Shown here: piece by piece, positions 38,101-51,790 of the stretch
Layout: each line of letters starts with the position of its first letter
How positions within the stretch are numbered: the stretch's first letter is position 1
Origin: Formicarius rufipectus
Lineage: Eukaryota; Chordata; Aves; Passeriformes; Formicariidae
Length of the DNA stretch: 64,000 nucleotides
Assembly (NCBI GenBank): GCA_013399695.1
Contig: VXAU01002292.1
Span: 682,013-746,012, forward strand
Reading direction: 5' to 3'
Position numbers and translations under genes: made by a program
Notes under the pieces: model-generated
What the model saw: the letters and a program-made list of their open reading frames with translations, nothing else
Told to the model about the DNA's origin: nothing
The model's database searches: none

Positions 38101-41100
38101 AGAGACACGTGAAAGTAGAAACCAAGTACTGTTAGCTGAGGTGTTCTTGCTTTGAATTTTCTTGGTGTTCAATTCCAGGAGAGATTTAGGGAAACTTGTA
38201 GTTCTGTTGTTCCTAGGCAATAGTGGGAACTTTTGTTTAAAGATCTTTCCACTGAAAGACTATTAGTAACCATTATATTTCCCTAACTTAATATGCAAGG
38301 GAGAAAACCTGCCTCTAAATCATTTAAAAACAAGGTTTATTAATTAGAAAAAGGAAAAAAAAGTTTTTTTCCCAAGCTTTGTTTTACCTTAAATGTAAAC
38401 AGATGCCAGTGACTGTATTCAAGTATGGAATTTTCTGTTAACTGCACGTGAGAGATACAAGAGGTAGTGATGGACCTCTGTCACTTAAATCCTGTGGTTC
38501 CTAAAGGAAAATAATGCAGTTTTTTCCTCTCGCCATTTTCCAGTGAGCAATGTTTTCTTCCCTCCCCTATGTGCTTGATGGAATAATTTTGACTATAAAA
38601 CTTAATTGGCTTAATGCAGTTTGGTGTGTCTGCCACCTTTTCTGAGATGAGATCTTTAGTGCTGCTTCATCAGTCAACCTCCTCCTCCATCTCCAGCTTG
38701 TGTGGGGCTGGATTGTTTCTGGAGGAGTTGGTGATTGCTAATCTACCTACATATAACCTCTACCACAAGAAGAGCAGCCTCAGTGGGTGCTGTGACCTGT
38801 GACACAGCCATCAACCTTTCTTTTTGCTTTCCTTTCAGTCTTGTCTCCCTTTCCTGGGCTATAAGAGGAAGGGCAGGAGCTTTTAGCACGTGTGGCAGTA
38901 GCTGGTGTGGTGAAGAGGAACAAGGTTAATGTGGCATAGATGAAAAATGAGGAGGTTGGGAGCCAACACTACTGCAGTATGCACAGGAGAAAGGTCACGG
39001 AGGGAGTAACCCTGTTCATCACACAGGTTGCCAAGATTGTGTGTTACAAGGGCCTCCAAAAAGTCTGTGTAACCTAGGTTAAAAAGTTGTTAATGCTAAA
39101 CTGGGTTGTATTCTTTCTTAGGGATTGAGGATAGTGGTGATGGAAAACAATTCTACCTTCTAAAATAACAACAGCAATATTAATTATTATTGAATAAAAA
39201 TCAATTAGACACTGAGTCACATTGCCCAGAACAACACCACCTTGGTATTAGTGGCAATACTGCCTTGTATTACACAGTAGAAGTGTTCATTCTGTTGTGT
39301 ATATGTGCTTCATTAGCTATTACTCTTTCATTAGATGTAGACAGTGTTAGGAGTTACCTAATTTGAGTTGCTATCTGCTTCACTACATGTTATTTTCAAG
39401 AACAGTTTTCTCTTGGTGTCTAGTTAAATAAGTCTTTTGTCTCTTTTCCCCTCTATCTCACCCTTCCAAAAACTGTGAGAGTTTTTGGTTTTTTTTTAAT
39501 AAAATTAAATAGTGAGATGTATGATTGGACAGTCAGCAAGTGCTGATGATGTGTTTATAGTCTTGTATATATTCTTGGAATAGTCATGGTAAGCTCTTAG
39601 ATGAAAGAATAAAATGCAACAGATATTTTTGGTCTTTTTAGTAGCAGACTAATAGTAGGATTGCAGCAGATCAACAAGAGAGTGTACCAAAAACACCAAG
39701 TCCTTGCTGAGATAAACTAATTTTCTTTTATTAATAGTACTTTAACTTTTGGGTTAATCAGTCTTACAAGGAAGCACAACTATGCAGGATTCATTCTATT
39801 AAGAGGTACAGGATGTAGCTACTGTCTCTGCAAGATTGGAAAGAAATACAGTGTTAGCAAGGGAGTATTTGTTTCCATCTCTGTTTGTCTTGTAAGTTGA
39901 ATTGAAAACTTCCCTAAAAAGACAGTAATTCTAAAAGTCTGTCAGAAGTCCTAAAACTGGAAAGTTATTATCACTACAAACCATTTATCTTGTAAAAGTG
40001 GTGAAATATCATTGACTCAAAGGAAGAATTAAAGTCCCAAGACAAGTTCTTGTGAAAGCTTTAGCACACTGTATATTTACTATAGAACTTTTAATAAGAA
40101 AATATAGTGTAAGAGTAAAACTCTATTCTGAGTGTTTATGTTCATGGCTACTATTATATTTGAATATAACAAGTGTAGTCTACATATATATAAAAATACT
40201 TCATGATTTCTGTATGATGAAAAAGGGAAAATATTAAAAAAAAAGACTTTGTGCTGTTTTATAAATTGTTCAACTGAAGTAATTTAAGTCATCACAGTCT
40301 GACATATTGATGACTTTGGTTATACCTGGAATTATGGATTATATATATTACTTGTCATTTATTATAGCTCATTTGAATTTTCTTCTTGATGCACTGTCTC
40401 AAATGCTCCTCAGCTTCAGAGCTAAATCAAAGAGTTACAAATTCCTAAGTCTTCATTTCTGTGGATTTTAAAGGTATGTTTGGTAAATTTGATGCAGCAT
40501 TGTTGACTGACAAAGAAAAATTAAGATGTTCCATGCTTAGATGTTATCTTATATAAATGCTGTCACATACACTTGTATTTTACAGAAAGGTTGCTTTAAA
40601 ATTTTGTGGTTTTGATGCTTCTGCAAGCATAATAGGCCTGATGAGACTGGAATACCAGTTCTACAAAATCATTTTCTCACATGATACTTCTAAATACACG
40701 CTAAAGACAGAGGGATATCAGGCTTATTTTAATATGAAGTTTTGAAAAGAGGGTTTATCCTAATACATGAATGTACACTGTCATTCTGGTCAAGGGTAGT
40801 ATATTTTAATAAATTTAATGTTAAAATTATCAGATTAAACACATCGAGAATTAGCATGTTCTCTCTTTTATTTTCTAGAAGAAGCATTTACATTAAATCA
40901 TGACACTGTCATTCAAATCTTTAGGTAGCATTAGAAATTTCCTCTGACACAGTCACCAAATTTCTGTCTATTTTTATTCTTTTATAGAAATAGGTTCCAT
41001 GGAATCAATTTTTAAAAGGTCAGTAAGGGGAGCTAATTAAAGTTTACTTCTTGAGAATTTACACCAGAATTGACATTTTCCATATCCAGTCTGTTAGCAT

Positions 41101-41773
41101 TTACAAATTCTCATTTTTACCTATAACTGTCAGATGCACTGTCGACAGCTGAATTATCTTTTTCAGTCATTAAATCTGTAGAACAAGAATCTGATTACTC
41201 AACCTCTACACACTTTGATTTGATCCCAAGTCCTGTGCAGTGAATATAACTAGTAACCGCTCTGGTCATTAAATTCAGTTAGCATGTGTCATTCTAGATC
41301 CTACTGCAGTGCTAGGGTGGCCTTAGAAGTTACTTTGTTTTCAGAGACGTGGGTGATTCTGTAGTATTTGCAATGGTTGAGAGAGTGAAATATTTTTGCT
41401 TCAGGACATCATTCTCTTTATATTTGCTCTGTCTAAGCTAACGAAACCATATTGTCCTCTTTGGGAGAGAAAGCTGTCAGTAAACTGAAGTCTATTCTCT
41501 GTCCAAGATGGGCAAAACTGTGGCTCTCTCCAAAGATGTTATTGTTGGGAGTTATCCTGCTTATTGAGAAGTGTCACCATGGTTCTGTTCTGTAGCACTA
41601 GTCAGCAGAAATGTATTTCTTTAGAGGGGTCTTCCAGAAGTGTGCAAATCCCCATGTGGACCTGAAGGATCCCATTTGATTTTTACCTGCTTCACTCATA
41701 TGCCGCAGTCCTAAAAGAATAGGAGACCTGACTAGTAACTGATTTCAAAGTTTTGAGGTTAAAGGTTTGATTA

Positions 41774-41945
41774 TTTTTTTTGTTTGTTTTGGGGTTTTTT
41801 GGTGGTTTGTTGGTTGGTTTGTGGGTTTTTTTTGTTTGTGGGGTGTTTTTTTGGTTTTGTTTGGTTTTTGTTTTGATTTTGGGGGTTTTTGTTTGGTTGG
41901 TTGGTTTTTTGTTTGTTTGGGGGGTTTTTTGGGGTTTTTTTTGTG
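41774..41945. repeat. 172-base G/T-only tract with multiple G runs
   Basis: All bases are G or T except one A at 41876. There are several runs of three to six G, including GGGGG at 41881-41885, GGGGGG at 41919-41924 and GGGG at 41931-41934. It is the longest strand-asymmetric tract in the window. As PDSS2 is transcribed left to right, the G/T strand is the one copied into intronic RNA. Confidence 0.95.
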
Positions 41946-43131
41946 ACTTGCTACTAAAAGCCCACTCATCTGTAGTTTATAATGTAGTAAAAGAGGAAGC
42001 CAGTTGGGGAGCCTGTCGAAGCTGAGGAGGGCGCTGCCTGGTCTCTGCTCTGTTGACACAACTAAGCTCATGTAAATTTGCTCTGGGAGTGAAGGCCATT
42101 TGAAGTGAGCTTATGTGCAAAGAAACACGTTTATTCTTTGAATTTTTAAAACTCAGGAAAATTAAGGAGAATGGTAAGCCTGAAATAAAGTTTGCTGTAG
42201 TGTTATCACTGCAGTCTGTAATTAAAGTTGCACTGATGTACCTTCTAGTGTTTCGGGAGTTGAAATGAAAGCTTGCCTAGCAGCTTGTACAGAAAGGTCA
42301 GGCTAAACCTTGTTATATAGTGATGGCCTTTTTTATCTCTAACTTCTGCGGGTTTATCTGAAAGATTATCTGTGTTCTAAAAAGTTCTGTGTTCATGGGT
42401 GTTTTTTACCATCTGAGAGACTGAATGATGTTTGTGGCAGGAGATGGTGGGTCCACATTTGTTCTTCCACGTAATAGCTGAGCCAATGGAGAGGTGCGTA
42501 AGGAAGAGTGTGAAGTGGCAACAGTGTGTGTACAGACATTTTTGTGAATTATGTCTTACCTCTGGGTGAGACTATTCATTGTGTCTGGAGATTTTTTGTG
42601 TTCAGTTTCTACTTTCTTCAGTGGAGTCAAGTGTTTTCAGTTTCTTCACATCAGGCTTGCATGTCTGCAGTAGTTTGTTGTGAGAGGAAAGACGTTTATG
42701 ATTTTTATTTTTTCTAGAGGAATAAGCAGCCAAAATAGAATAAAGCATAGAGACAGATACTGGTTTTTAGTGGAGAACCCAAGATCTTAATTTGCTGCCT
42801 ATTCTTTATTTCTCATCACTCACATTTCACCACAAAATACTAGTAACATTTCATTTTAGAAACCTTAGGGTCCACAGTGGCTGGTTTCATTGACAGAAAG
42901 GAGATGTCTGAGCACAAACACAGAGTCACTGAAAGGTTCTAGCATTCTAGCTGGCTACTTCCTAGTCTGGTGAGGAAAGAAAATGAAATCTTTGAAATTT
43001 TTTTGGAATGACAACTGATAATGCTAAAACAGTATTTGCCAACTGGTAAAAAGCAAAGTTGATTGGTAAAGGAAATTATTGAGAACACTGATATTGTATT
43101 GGTACTGGGTTAGTTTGAGGGTTTTTGTTGA

Positions 43132-43149
43132 TTTTTTTTTTTTTTTTTT
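43132..43149. repeat. Poly(T) run of 18
   Basis: Eighteen consecutive T on the + strand in intron 1; a simple homopolymer, possibly a poly(A) tail in reverse orientation, with no recognisable body. Confidence 0.8.
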
Positions 43150-46100
43150 AATCGTTCCATATAATTCTACTGACAAGCTTCTTGGATAACTGTACATTTT
43201 TCATTTACATCTTGACATTTAAATTTATGATCCTGTAATTTTACAGCTCGTCTTACGCTTTTTTCAATGGCAAATTGAAATCACAGATGAGTGCGCTTAA
43301 CTTGAGTGCAGAAAAAAAAATGTTTAGTTGTATGGGGTGTGGGGGGGAATTGTAGCTCACAAATTTATTCCTTGGCTACAAGCTCGTATGTGCAAATGAG
43401 GCTCACTTTTGAGAAGGACCTTTTTCATTTTTTCTGGTGCTAACAACTCCCAAGGAAAGTGCATATGGTTCCTCAGAGTATTAAAATGTATCCCACTGTT
43501 GGCATGGTAGGGAACGCTGTTTGTAATACTTGAGAACTTACCAGCAAACTGCAGTAAAAGTATAACTGGACTATTGAATTTGTGGTGAAAGTAGCAAGTT
43601 TGCTAGAAGTACTTTGGCTATGATCTGAAGTTCTATCCTTCAGATGCAAGGTAATAGAAGAGTAAAAAAAGTTCTTTACCACTTTCATCATGCTTTATCT
43701 CTTAATTTTTTTTTAGGATGTTATTTTTGTAGTTCATGTGTCTTGGAAGCATTTTCCAATTAAATATATACCCTGATGCTCGTGTTGGGAGAGAGATATA
43801 CTAATTAGACATCTATACAATAGAGATTAAAAACAGTCCTATTATATGAAGTGTAGTGCTAAGAAAATTTAATTTTCATCATGGTACTCTTTTGACCAAA
43901 GACAGACAAATTGAAGAATAAAACAGGCTGGCACTCACAAATTTAAAATCTTAAGCATGTTTGTTTTTTTTCCCGGACTCAAATTATATAGAGAGATTTT
44001 TCATTCATCGTATCAAGTGTTAACTCTTCAATTAATCAGTTAATCAAAAAACCCAGTACTAGACAGCTATTGCTGGCATCTTACGGAATGATGTAGGCAT
44101 TTATGCCAGAGTTTCAAGGCTGTCTGATTGTATTGAGATGGAAGTTCTCTCCTGAAATTCATTCATATTTACTTATGGGAACATTTGTAGTTGCATGTCA
44201 TAAGCAGAATGCAGTTAGCATCGTTGTGGTCATTAATCAAGTCACGGCACATCAGGCAGGGAGCATATTGGATTTTGTCTTTTTTCAATGGTCTCATGTG
44301 AGCGAAGTGAGGTCAGGCAGAGTTGGTGTTCATCTAAAGTAACAGCTGGAGAACTGGTGGAGGGAAAACTGATTTTAACAGGTAACTTGTTAACTTGTTT
44401 CTGCAAGTCAGCACTCTATTAATATTGCCCAGGAATCATTTGGGGAAAACTGTTTCATAGAACCTGATAAATTTGGGGTGAAAATTCAAAAAAGGTACTG
44501 AAATCTGAGATTTGATTTTTGTACTATTTTTCCCCTCAGACAACATGTAGTGCTGCCAGTTCTGTGCAATAGTTGTTACAGGTTTTTTTGTAGCATTTTT
44601 GGTTTTTCAGATGGTGGTGGTGGTTTGTCTGGCCCACTTTCTTAAAATTTTTTTTTATTCTTAAGGTCTTTAAGTTTTCAAGTGCATTGCAAGCAGTAAT
44701 CTTGAAATACTATTTGTATCTCATTCTCATATAACTGGAAAACAGAGATAAAATAATTGAATACTGGAAGAAATCATTGTCTTTTTTTTTTTTCATAATT
44801 CTCTTAGCTTTTTTTTTTCCTGAAATGTCAGTACACTCAGGAGAATAAAAAGCCAAAGATTTGTTAAAGTTTTCAGTGAGTTATATCTTTACATGGGTGC
44901 CTTTTGCCAGTGACAATAATAAGTGTGCTTTTGGTATAACTAAAGAATATTTGAAATACATGTAGAATGACTTTTAGAAGATTTGTTTTCTTTTGTCAGC
45001 AGGGAGGTGTTGATTTGGATAATGTTACATTGCATGACTGAAAGCATTTTTTTTTTGATCTTCATTCCAGAAAAATTAGAAATCTTAAGGTTTAAGACTC
45101 TTAAGGATATTAAGTGGGAACATGTTTTCAGGTCTTTAAAGAAGAAATGTATAGTCTTCAAAGTAAGATGGACATCCTACAGCAATTTAAGTTGACATTT
45201 TTCATGTAACAAATTCTATTATCATTTATTTAAGATTAAGCTACTGCTGAAAATGCAGTATTTTGCAGTATAATGCAATAAATGCAGTATAACCTATTTT
45301 GTGATACTGTCAGTGTTGTGAGCTACTTGGCAAGATGCGTGCCAGGTTAGAATAAAATATCAGGTACACCTGGCTAATCTACATAATAGTACAAGCTGCA
45401 TGTAAACTACATGTAAAAACATTAGTTATATCCCTGTGTGTCACAGGCAAAGGTTTCTCTCCCCTCAGTCCCACTGCACCTTGTCTCAGCAAAGTTATAA
45501 TATCAGTGCTGTACTGCTTTGTCAGAGTCTGCCATTTTGGTTTTATTTGCCTCTGCCTCTCGGAGAGAGGACCAGATCAGTGATTTGAATTCCCTTCCTT
45601 GTGACTCTTACTTTTGGGTTAATTTTGCTTCTGGCAGTTTCACCCTGAGCTCTCTTCAGTTTTCCCTACACGGTGGCCCTTGAAAAATCTTTATTTTCAG
45701 ATTACTTGAAGATTCCTCTGTTTTCACCTTTCCTTTTATAATGTTTCATTGGAAATTTTTCCAAAGTTGCCTGACTTACATAGTGAATAACAGTTTTCTT
45801 TGTACTGTAGGTAGCTGGCATGGTAAGTACACTCCTTTGAAGGAAATGGACAAAGCATGGCATGGCACTAATTTTTTGGTTTTCTTTTCACTCTTGCTTC
45901 TATTCCAGGAATGACATTTTGGTAAGGTGTTCTCTTTGGCAGTTTTAGAGAGGCTGTTTCACAGCTCTGTTAGTGCTGCCTTCCACTTGTTGGCCATGCA
46001 GTCAAGGTTGCTCTGGTGGGGATAAGTTAGGATCCTTAATTCACTTTCCAACATTACTTTCTCTTGCCATTTTTTTTCTTGTGGACTCCAGTAATTCCTT

Positions 46101-46564
46101 CAGTCTAAGTTTTTTAACTTACCCTCCAGATTCTTGCACGTGGCAGTCCAGAAAAAACTCAGGTGGTCAGTATCACCAATGCCTTTCCTAATTATGTAAC
46201 TTTAGTACAGCAGCTCCATCACTTCTTTATTTGTGTTGGTGTTCTGTTTTGAAATTGGGATCCATTTTTTAGTATTGTGTCTTACGCAAATAAAGTAGTC
46301 AATGTGAGGGCTCAGTTGCCTTATGTGTGAATGCTGGAGTTCTTTTGAATGATAAAAAGCATGTTTTTTTCTACCCCTTTCTGAATTTGGCAGTGTTCGA
46401 TATACTTGCCAAATTGAAGCTCAGGCCCTTCACACACTGCTTGTTCTGGGCTGCCACCCCTTTTAAACGGACTCTGTTAAATTAAAGCTTCATTTATTTG
46501 GAATGCTACTTAAACGTTTTCCCCTACTTATGTACTTCTGTCTTTGTAGCTTTCCAGCTTCTTT

Positions 46565-46765
46565 CTTGCCTTTCTTGAGCATAGGAGCAGCACTTGCTTT
46601 CTTTCAGTCCTTAGGAGCCTCCCCTGGCTTTTCAAAGATCACAGAGTGACCTGGAATAACATCAGGTGGTTTCTTCCATGCTTGTGGGTACATCCCATTG
46701 ACTTGCACACATCTGACTTGTTTAAATGTTCTCTAACCTCATCTTCCTCCTCTTGCTTTGATGAA
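46565..46765 (-). mobile_element. CR1 LINE internal fragment (reverse-transcriptase region of ORF2)
   Basis: The + strand carries the reverse complement of the CR1 ORF2 segment upstream of the RT core. Landmarks in order are 'cttgctttctttcagtcctt' (46592), 'gaataacatcaggtggtttc' (46653), 'tgtgggtacatcccattgac' (46683) and 'taaatgttctctaacctcat' (46722). The corresponding consensus words are familiar from many avian CR1 copies. The frame is destroyed. Both ends fade into anonymous sequence, so limits are approximate. Confidence 0.75.
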
Positions 46766-48560
46766 GTTTATCTGCCAAACATGAAGATTAAACTGGATTT
46801 GTGTTACCACGGAGCATGGAAATGGTGAGTTTTGGTGTAGCCAGCAGTTGAACAGCAGTGACACCAGTGTATTGGGATTACCGAAATGTTCATCATGGCA
46901 GTGGCCGGTGGATTGATCCTTGAAGGCATAGACAACAACAGGGACTTCTTGTCATGTGAATGTGTGCTTCTGAACAGGCTGTGCAGCTGACCTGACCTAG
47001 AAATTTTATGCTAAGTAGTGTTTGGTATCTACAGTTGAAGCACTGTTGGGATTTTGTAGAGCAGACCCCACTGTTAAATTGTACTTGTGTGTCATTTGCC
47101 TTGGTACCAAACAGAAAAACATAAAACCAAGCAACACAAAAATTGTATGTGTTGAACTTGTTGCTTATATGGTCTCATTTGATGTGCAGGAATATTTCTC
47201 ATCCATACCCTAGCACATTTCTGGCTTCTCTGTGCATATTGAATGCTTGTTACCCTCTTTGCCAAAGATATTCACATCTTTAGTAGTTCACACGTTTCCA
47301 AAATGTACTATTGGGGTTTTTTTTATGAAGTTGAGTGAGTTTTGAGAACTTTGGGTTATGTGGTGATTATTTTTTTTAAATCTCAAGCTTATTAGCAATA
47401 ACTGCTGTGATATTGGTAGCAGATTGGGGAGGAGTGGACCTGGAAATTTGTATTTGGGCTAAAGACAAGGTTTTTGATATTACACTTGACCTTGAGATGC
47501 TACTGTTTAGTGGGGGGGGAACCAAAACAAACCAGATCACAAAGTTCCTACAAGACAATTAACAAAAATAAACAATAGAAAATTTATACACAAGCCTTGA
47601 TGGAAATGGGATGAATTTCAGTGAAAGTTGGATCAGAAATACTGTTGCTTTTATAGTATTTAGATACCGAAGAGATTTGTGTTCTTGTTAGAATACAGAT
47701 GATAGTTTGATCTGAAATGTGTAATTTGGGCTCCTGACATGCAGTCAAAAACTGGAGTTCTGCTTCTGTCTTCTACTTTTTCCCTTTTCCCCCTCATTTT
47801 TGGCACCAAACTTACTAAACAGCTAGACCACTGGAGGAGTAAGCTGGATTTAGTGGCAAAAGTCTGTTAGCTTGCATTCTAAGCAATAGGTACTTCAGAC
47901 TTTTCTAGAGAGGTACCAAATCATATGTTGTATCAAATAAAATTCTCTTGATACTTCAAGCCATCTATTGAGAAAAGAACCCAAACACTTGTATATGATA
48001 TGCCATAGCTACAACTGAAAGATTAAAATGCAAATATATTTTCTGTACTTTGCAAATCACCTGTAAGAGCAACCTCTGCTTATTATGACATAATGAAGAT
48101 GGATTTACAGTTTGCAACATCATCTCTGAATAATTCCAAATGCAATGCAACAAAAACATAATTCTAAAGTATACTTTAATACCAGTGGATGTAAACAGTC
48201 ATATTTCTATTTCCTGTTTGAATTCGTTATTTTAATCCCTGTCAGATTGATATTTGTGGTAGTAATGTATCCTGCATGGCAAGTGCTGAGAAAACATTTA
48301 TAAAAATTTTGCCAAAGAAATCTGCCTGTGTAGAGTACAGTGACTTTACTGTTGAAGATCTTAGTGTGTTTATAGAAAAAACCTAACTTACTACTTGAGC
48401 AAGTCTGATTTGCAGATTTTTTTTGCTCAAATATCCAAGTTACTTAATAACTCTAATACAAGAGATAGAGTAATACAGCAGTTCTATTGATATGTTGGCA
48501 AAGAAGCAAACATGACCGATCTTTACCATCTGTTTATAATGCTATATAAAGAAGAACTTA

Positions 48561-48580
48561 CTGGTTGCCATGGAAACCAG
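48561..48580. promoter_or_regulatory. RFX-type X-box palindrome in intron 1
   Basis: CTGGTTGCCATGGAAACCAG is a 20-base palindrome with one mismatched pair. Its core GTTGCCATGGAAAC is a close match to the strong RFX-family binding site (GTNRCC, spacer, RGYAAC). It stands alone in AT-rich intron. Whether it is bound or conserved cannot be told from this sequence. Confidence 0.6.
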
Positions 48581-50421
48581 CTTTCCCAAAACCACAAGTG
48601 TTTGCTTAAAATCTTGGGCCTTCTAAAGTCTTATATTTACTGAGCAAAAAAGAATTGAAAATGCCTAAAGTTTCCCAGTGATTTTTATTTCCTAACAGTT
48701 GTTTCACTGTAAAATGCTTTCAGTATTTATGCACTGTATCTTCTTTCAAGACCTGAGAAATTTAAAGCTTGCCACTGGTAACTTAATGAGCTTATTCGAT
48801 GCTTAGCAATGATCTAGAAAAAAGGGACAGATACTCGATGGGTTTTAGGTTGATCTTTGTAAAAGGAGGGGGTTTTGTTCAGATTAACAAGCCCAGTTGT
48901 GATATTAACACACTGGAGTGACAAATACGAAATCTGAATGGAGGTCACATGGAAAATACTTCTTATCCGAGTAAAAACCCAGATTCATCTCAGTTATCAG
49001 AGTCAGTCACCTGAGTCTCACTGAAAAACAAAGACCGTCTAGAATCAGAAATCTGAAGAAGAACAGCAAAGGGAGATAATACTGGTAAGTTACAGTCTGA
49101 GTTTGTCTGTGGTCTCCACTCTTGGCTTGAAATGGACTTTTAAAAGAATTTTTTTTTTATTACTTGGAACTATTGAAAAGCTCTCAATGTATAGCATTTA
49201 AAAGTAAAAACATTTATCTTAGAATCTGGGAGTATTTATATTTCTTGTCATTTGTGAGTATATGTACATATTGCTGCCTTGCATTTTGCCCTATGTTTTA
49301 AGGTGGGTTTTTTCCTCCACCAGTTTCCAAAAGGTTTCTGCTGTGTACAGACACTTAACTCTAGCAAGTAGTGACACTATAGAGGTACTGCATTTGGAGT
49401 AATGGTGCTGGTTGGTTTTAAATCACTTAATTTCTATTTGTATTTAAAAGGAAGGGTTTTATTTATAGGACTCTTGGTGTGCATTTGGCTTGAGCTACTT
49501 AAAGTGGGAACAATCAATTGAAGTACAGAACTTGGAACCTCTCACTGCTAGGAAAGAGCCTCCAGTGTTTTTAAGGAAGAAATATTTGTAATTAATTCGT
49601 ATGATTAATGCTGAAAATTAGCTATTATCTGGAAGTCTTGTTGTGTACAGAAGGTTAAAAGAACTTACATCATACTGTCATGGCAATACATATCCTAACA
49701 TTTTTGCCTTTTTATGTTTCATCCATTTGTAAAACATGCTGTGAGCATTTTCAGTCTGAGATAATGGCCAGGAGTTGACCTTTTCATTGTTACATTTTCC
49801 TAGTAAAGTTTATTTAATGGAAAATACATTTTTGTGACAGGCTCTGCAATTACAATATTGCTGAAGTGACACTGGACCTCCAGAGGTGTCTGAATTCATT
49901 AGCCTTGTGTAGCTAATCATCTTTCTGTCATTCACCAAACTCTTCCAAAATATTTGTATTCCTTTCACTTAGCAGAATATTCCTGCATCTGAGGGAGTCT
50001 GTTTCCAGAAAGGTAGTCTTGTGCTTGAGTCGACCTGTTGACATTGGTCGATGGTGGGGTGCTCGACCTCCCACTAAGTTTAAATAAAGCAAATATTGAT
50101 GGAGAAATCAGACACACAAAAATTAGGCTTCTGTTTAAGTATTTGTGGTTAGAAAAATAAGGGTGCCAGACCTGCAAGCTACTCCTGGTCAGAGTAATTG
50201 CGCTCAGACACTAACTGCATTTTTTGGTATTAGCTTGCCTGCTACCCACATCACATTCCAAGAACAAGTCAAACACTGACCAGGAAAAATAGTGGAGACT
50301 GGCAGTGGGTTTAAAAATACATTTTGGTGGTTTGTTTTCTGTGTGGTATCTCTAGTGTGACCCTTTTTGTCCTGCCCCTGCCACTTACAAGATCTGGTGG
50401 GTGGAAGGCAGAATAATTTAA

Positions 50422-50458
50422 AATAATAATAACTATAACAACAACAAATAATAATGGT
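50422..50458. repeat. AAT/AAC trinucleotide-rich tract
   Basis: An imperfect mix of AAT and AAC triplets ('aataataataactataacaa' region). Simple repeat without further significance. Confidence 0.8.
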
Positions 50459-50734
50459 AAATAATCTTTTTTTTTCTGAATAACTAACATCTTTGAGATA
50501 AGTGTCTGATTATAGCTGCCCTTTATTTTTATAGGGTTTTTTTTTCAGTGTCCACAGTAGGCTGTTCTCAGATCTTAAATGACCATTCAACCTCAAAACA
50601 GCTCTTTTCAGTTTTAGTTTCAAACTGTTGCTGTGCATCTGCATCTCCATTCAAATGAAAAAGATAGTGCTTCCCTTCATCTCACCAAGAATTTTTTTGC
50701 TCTTCATCCTCAGCTGATTATAAGTTTTGTAGTG

Positions 50735-50800
50735 TGTTTTTTTGTTTTGTTGGTTCTTTGGTTTGGTGAGGTGATTTTGATTTGTCGGTTTGTTTTTTTT
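50735..50800. repeat. G/T-rich low-complexity tract
   Basis: Mostly G and T on the + strand with TTTTGTTTTG and GGTTTGGTGAGG words; interrupted by a few A and C. Same class as the tracts at 15.9, 35.1 and 41.8 kb. Confidence 0.75.
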
Positions 50801-51661
50801 AAATGCTAACTCCTCCCACTAATCCTAGGGAATATCCTATCCTAAAGGAAGTAAGTTTATCAAAAACCCTGTAAAATAATATGCAGCTATGTAGCTGATT
50901 TTCAATGCTGAATGATTCCTATAACCTCTGCCTTTGGGAAACCAAATAAACCTGGTAGCAGTGGATGGTAGACTGATACAAGTGTCTAAATAGGATTCTG
51001 AAGTCTCCAGGGGAAATTTTGTGGTTTTTTGTTTCAAAAATTCGAAGGCTCTGTTGATTTCTAGAAGCTGTAAATGCTCAATTACAATGAACTCCAAGTT
51101 ATCAAGGCCAAGTATGTGTATTTGCTTTGTACCTGCTCAAAAAGCTTTAGTTTCTTAAACTTCATCTTTTGGAGGGTTGATTTTTGTGGGATCTTGCCCA
51201 TTTGAATCTCCACAATTTTATTCAACCTTTTGACTTTTATACTTTCCTAGAAGGGTCTGTCTTTTGTGATCATTGTTATATTTTAGAGGTTTTTGGAATT
51301 TTCTTCTTGAAAGTAGTGCAATATGTGATATAGATAGTGAAGCCTGGAGATATGAGTGCACGTGGCAGCTCCTAAAAGGGATCAGTTCTCTGCTGATCTT
51401 GAAGGGTGCTGTGGCTTACCCTAGAAGTTCTTGAAAAAGTTATGTTTAAGACTTTCTTTTATGATAAATTCCTTCTGGGAATGGTGCAATTGACCCCAAA
51501 TTCTGGGCACCTCCTGCTGGGGAGTGTAGTTTTCTACACTCCCAGTCCCTGCAAAGGTCACTTTTAATAAGCAACAGAGTGATGAAATTTTGGATGAACT
51601 TTTTCACCTTTAATTAAGAAATATTTCTCTTTGTAAGCAATATTCCATGAAAATTGAGCCA

Positions 51662-51790
51662 CAGGAGTCACTCAGATTGGAAAGGATTTTAGGAGCTCTC
51701 TTCCAGGAGTTTTCTATTCTGAAATAGCAATTTCTATTGCTTTTGCAACCTTCTTCTAAATTAAAGCAACAAAGACCATCTTTTTTATGT
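51662..51790 (-). mobile_element. Possible eroded CR1 3' end
   Basis: 'ggagtcactcagattggaaa' followed by 'ggattttaggagctctcttc' (51685) resembles the reverse complement of a CR1 tail (cagaatcattcaggttggaaaggacc, then ggagatcatcta). The remainder drifts away from the consensus. Only a database alignment could confirm it. Confidence 0.3.

Noticed and set aside
41745..42071. Open frames rich in Lys/Pro/Asn/Gln or Phe/Gly/Val on the two strands
   Set aside because: Direct translation of the G/T-only tract; no protein-like composition.
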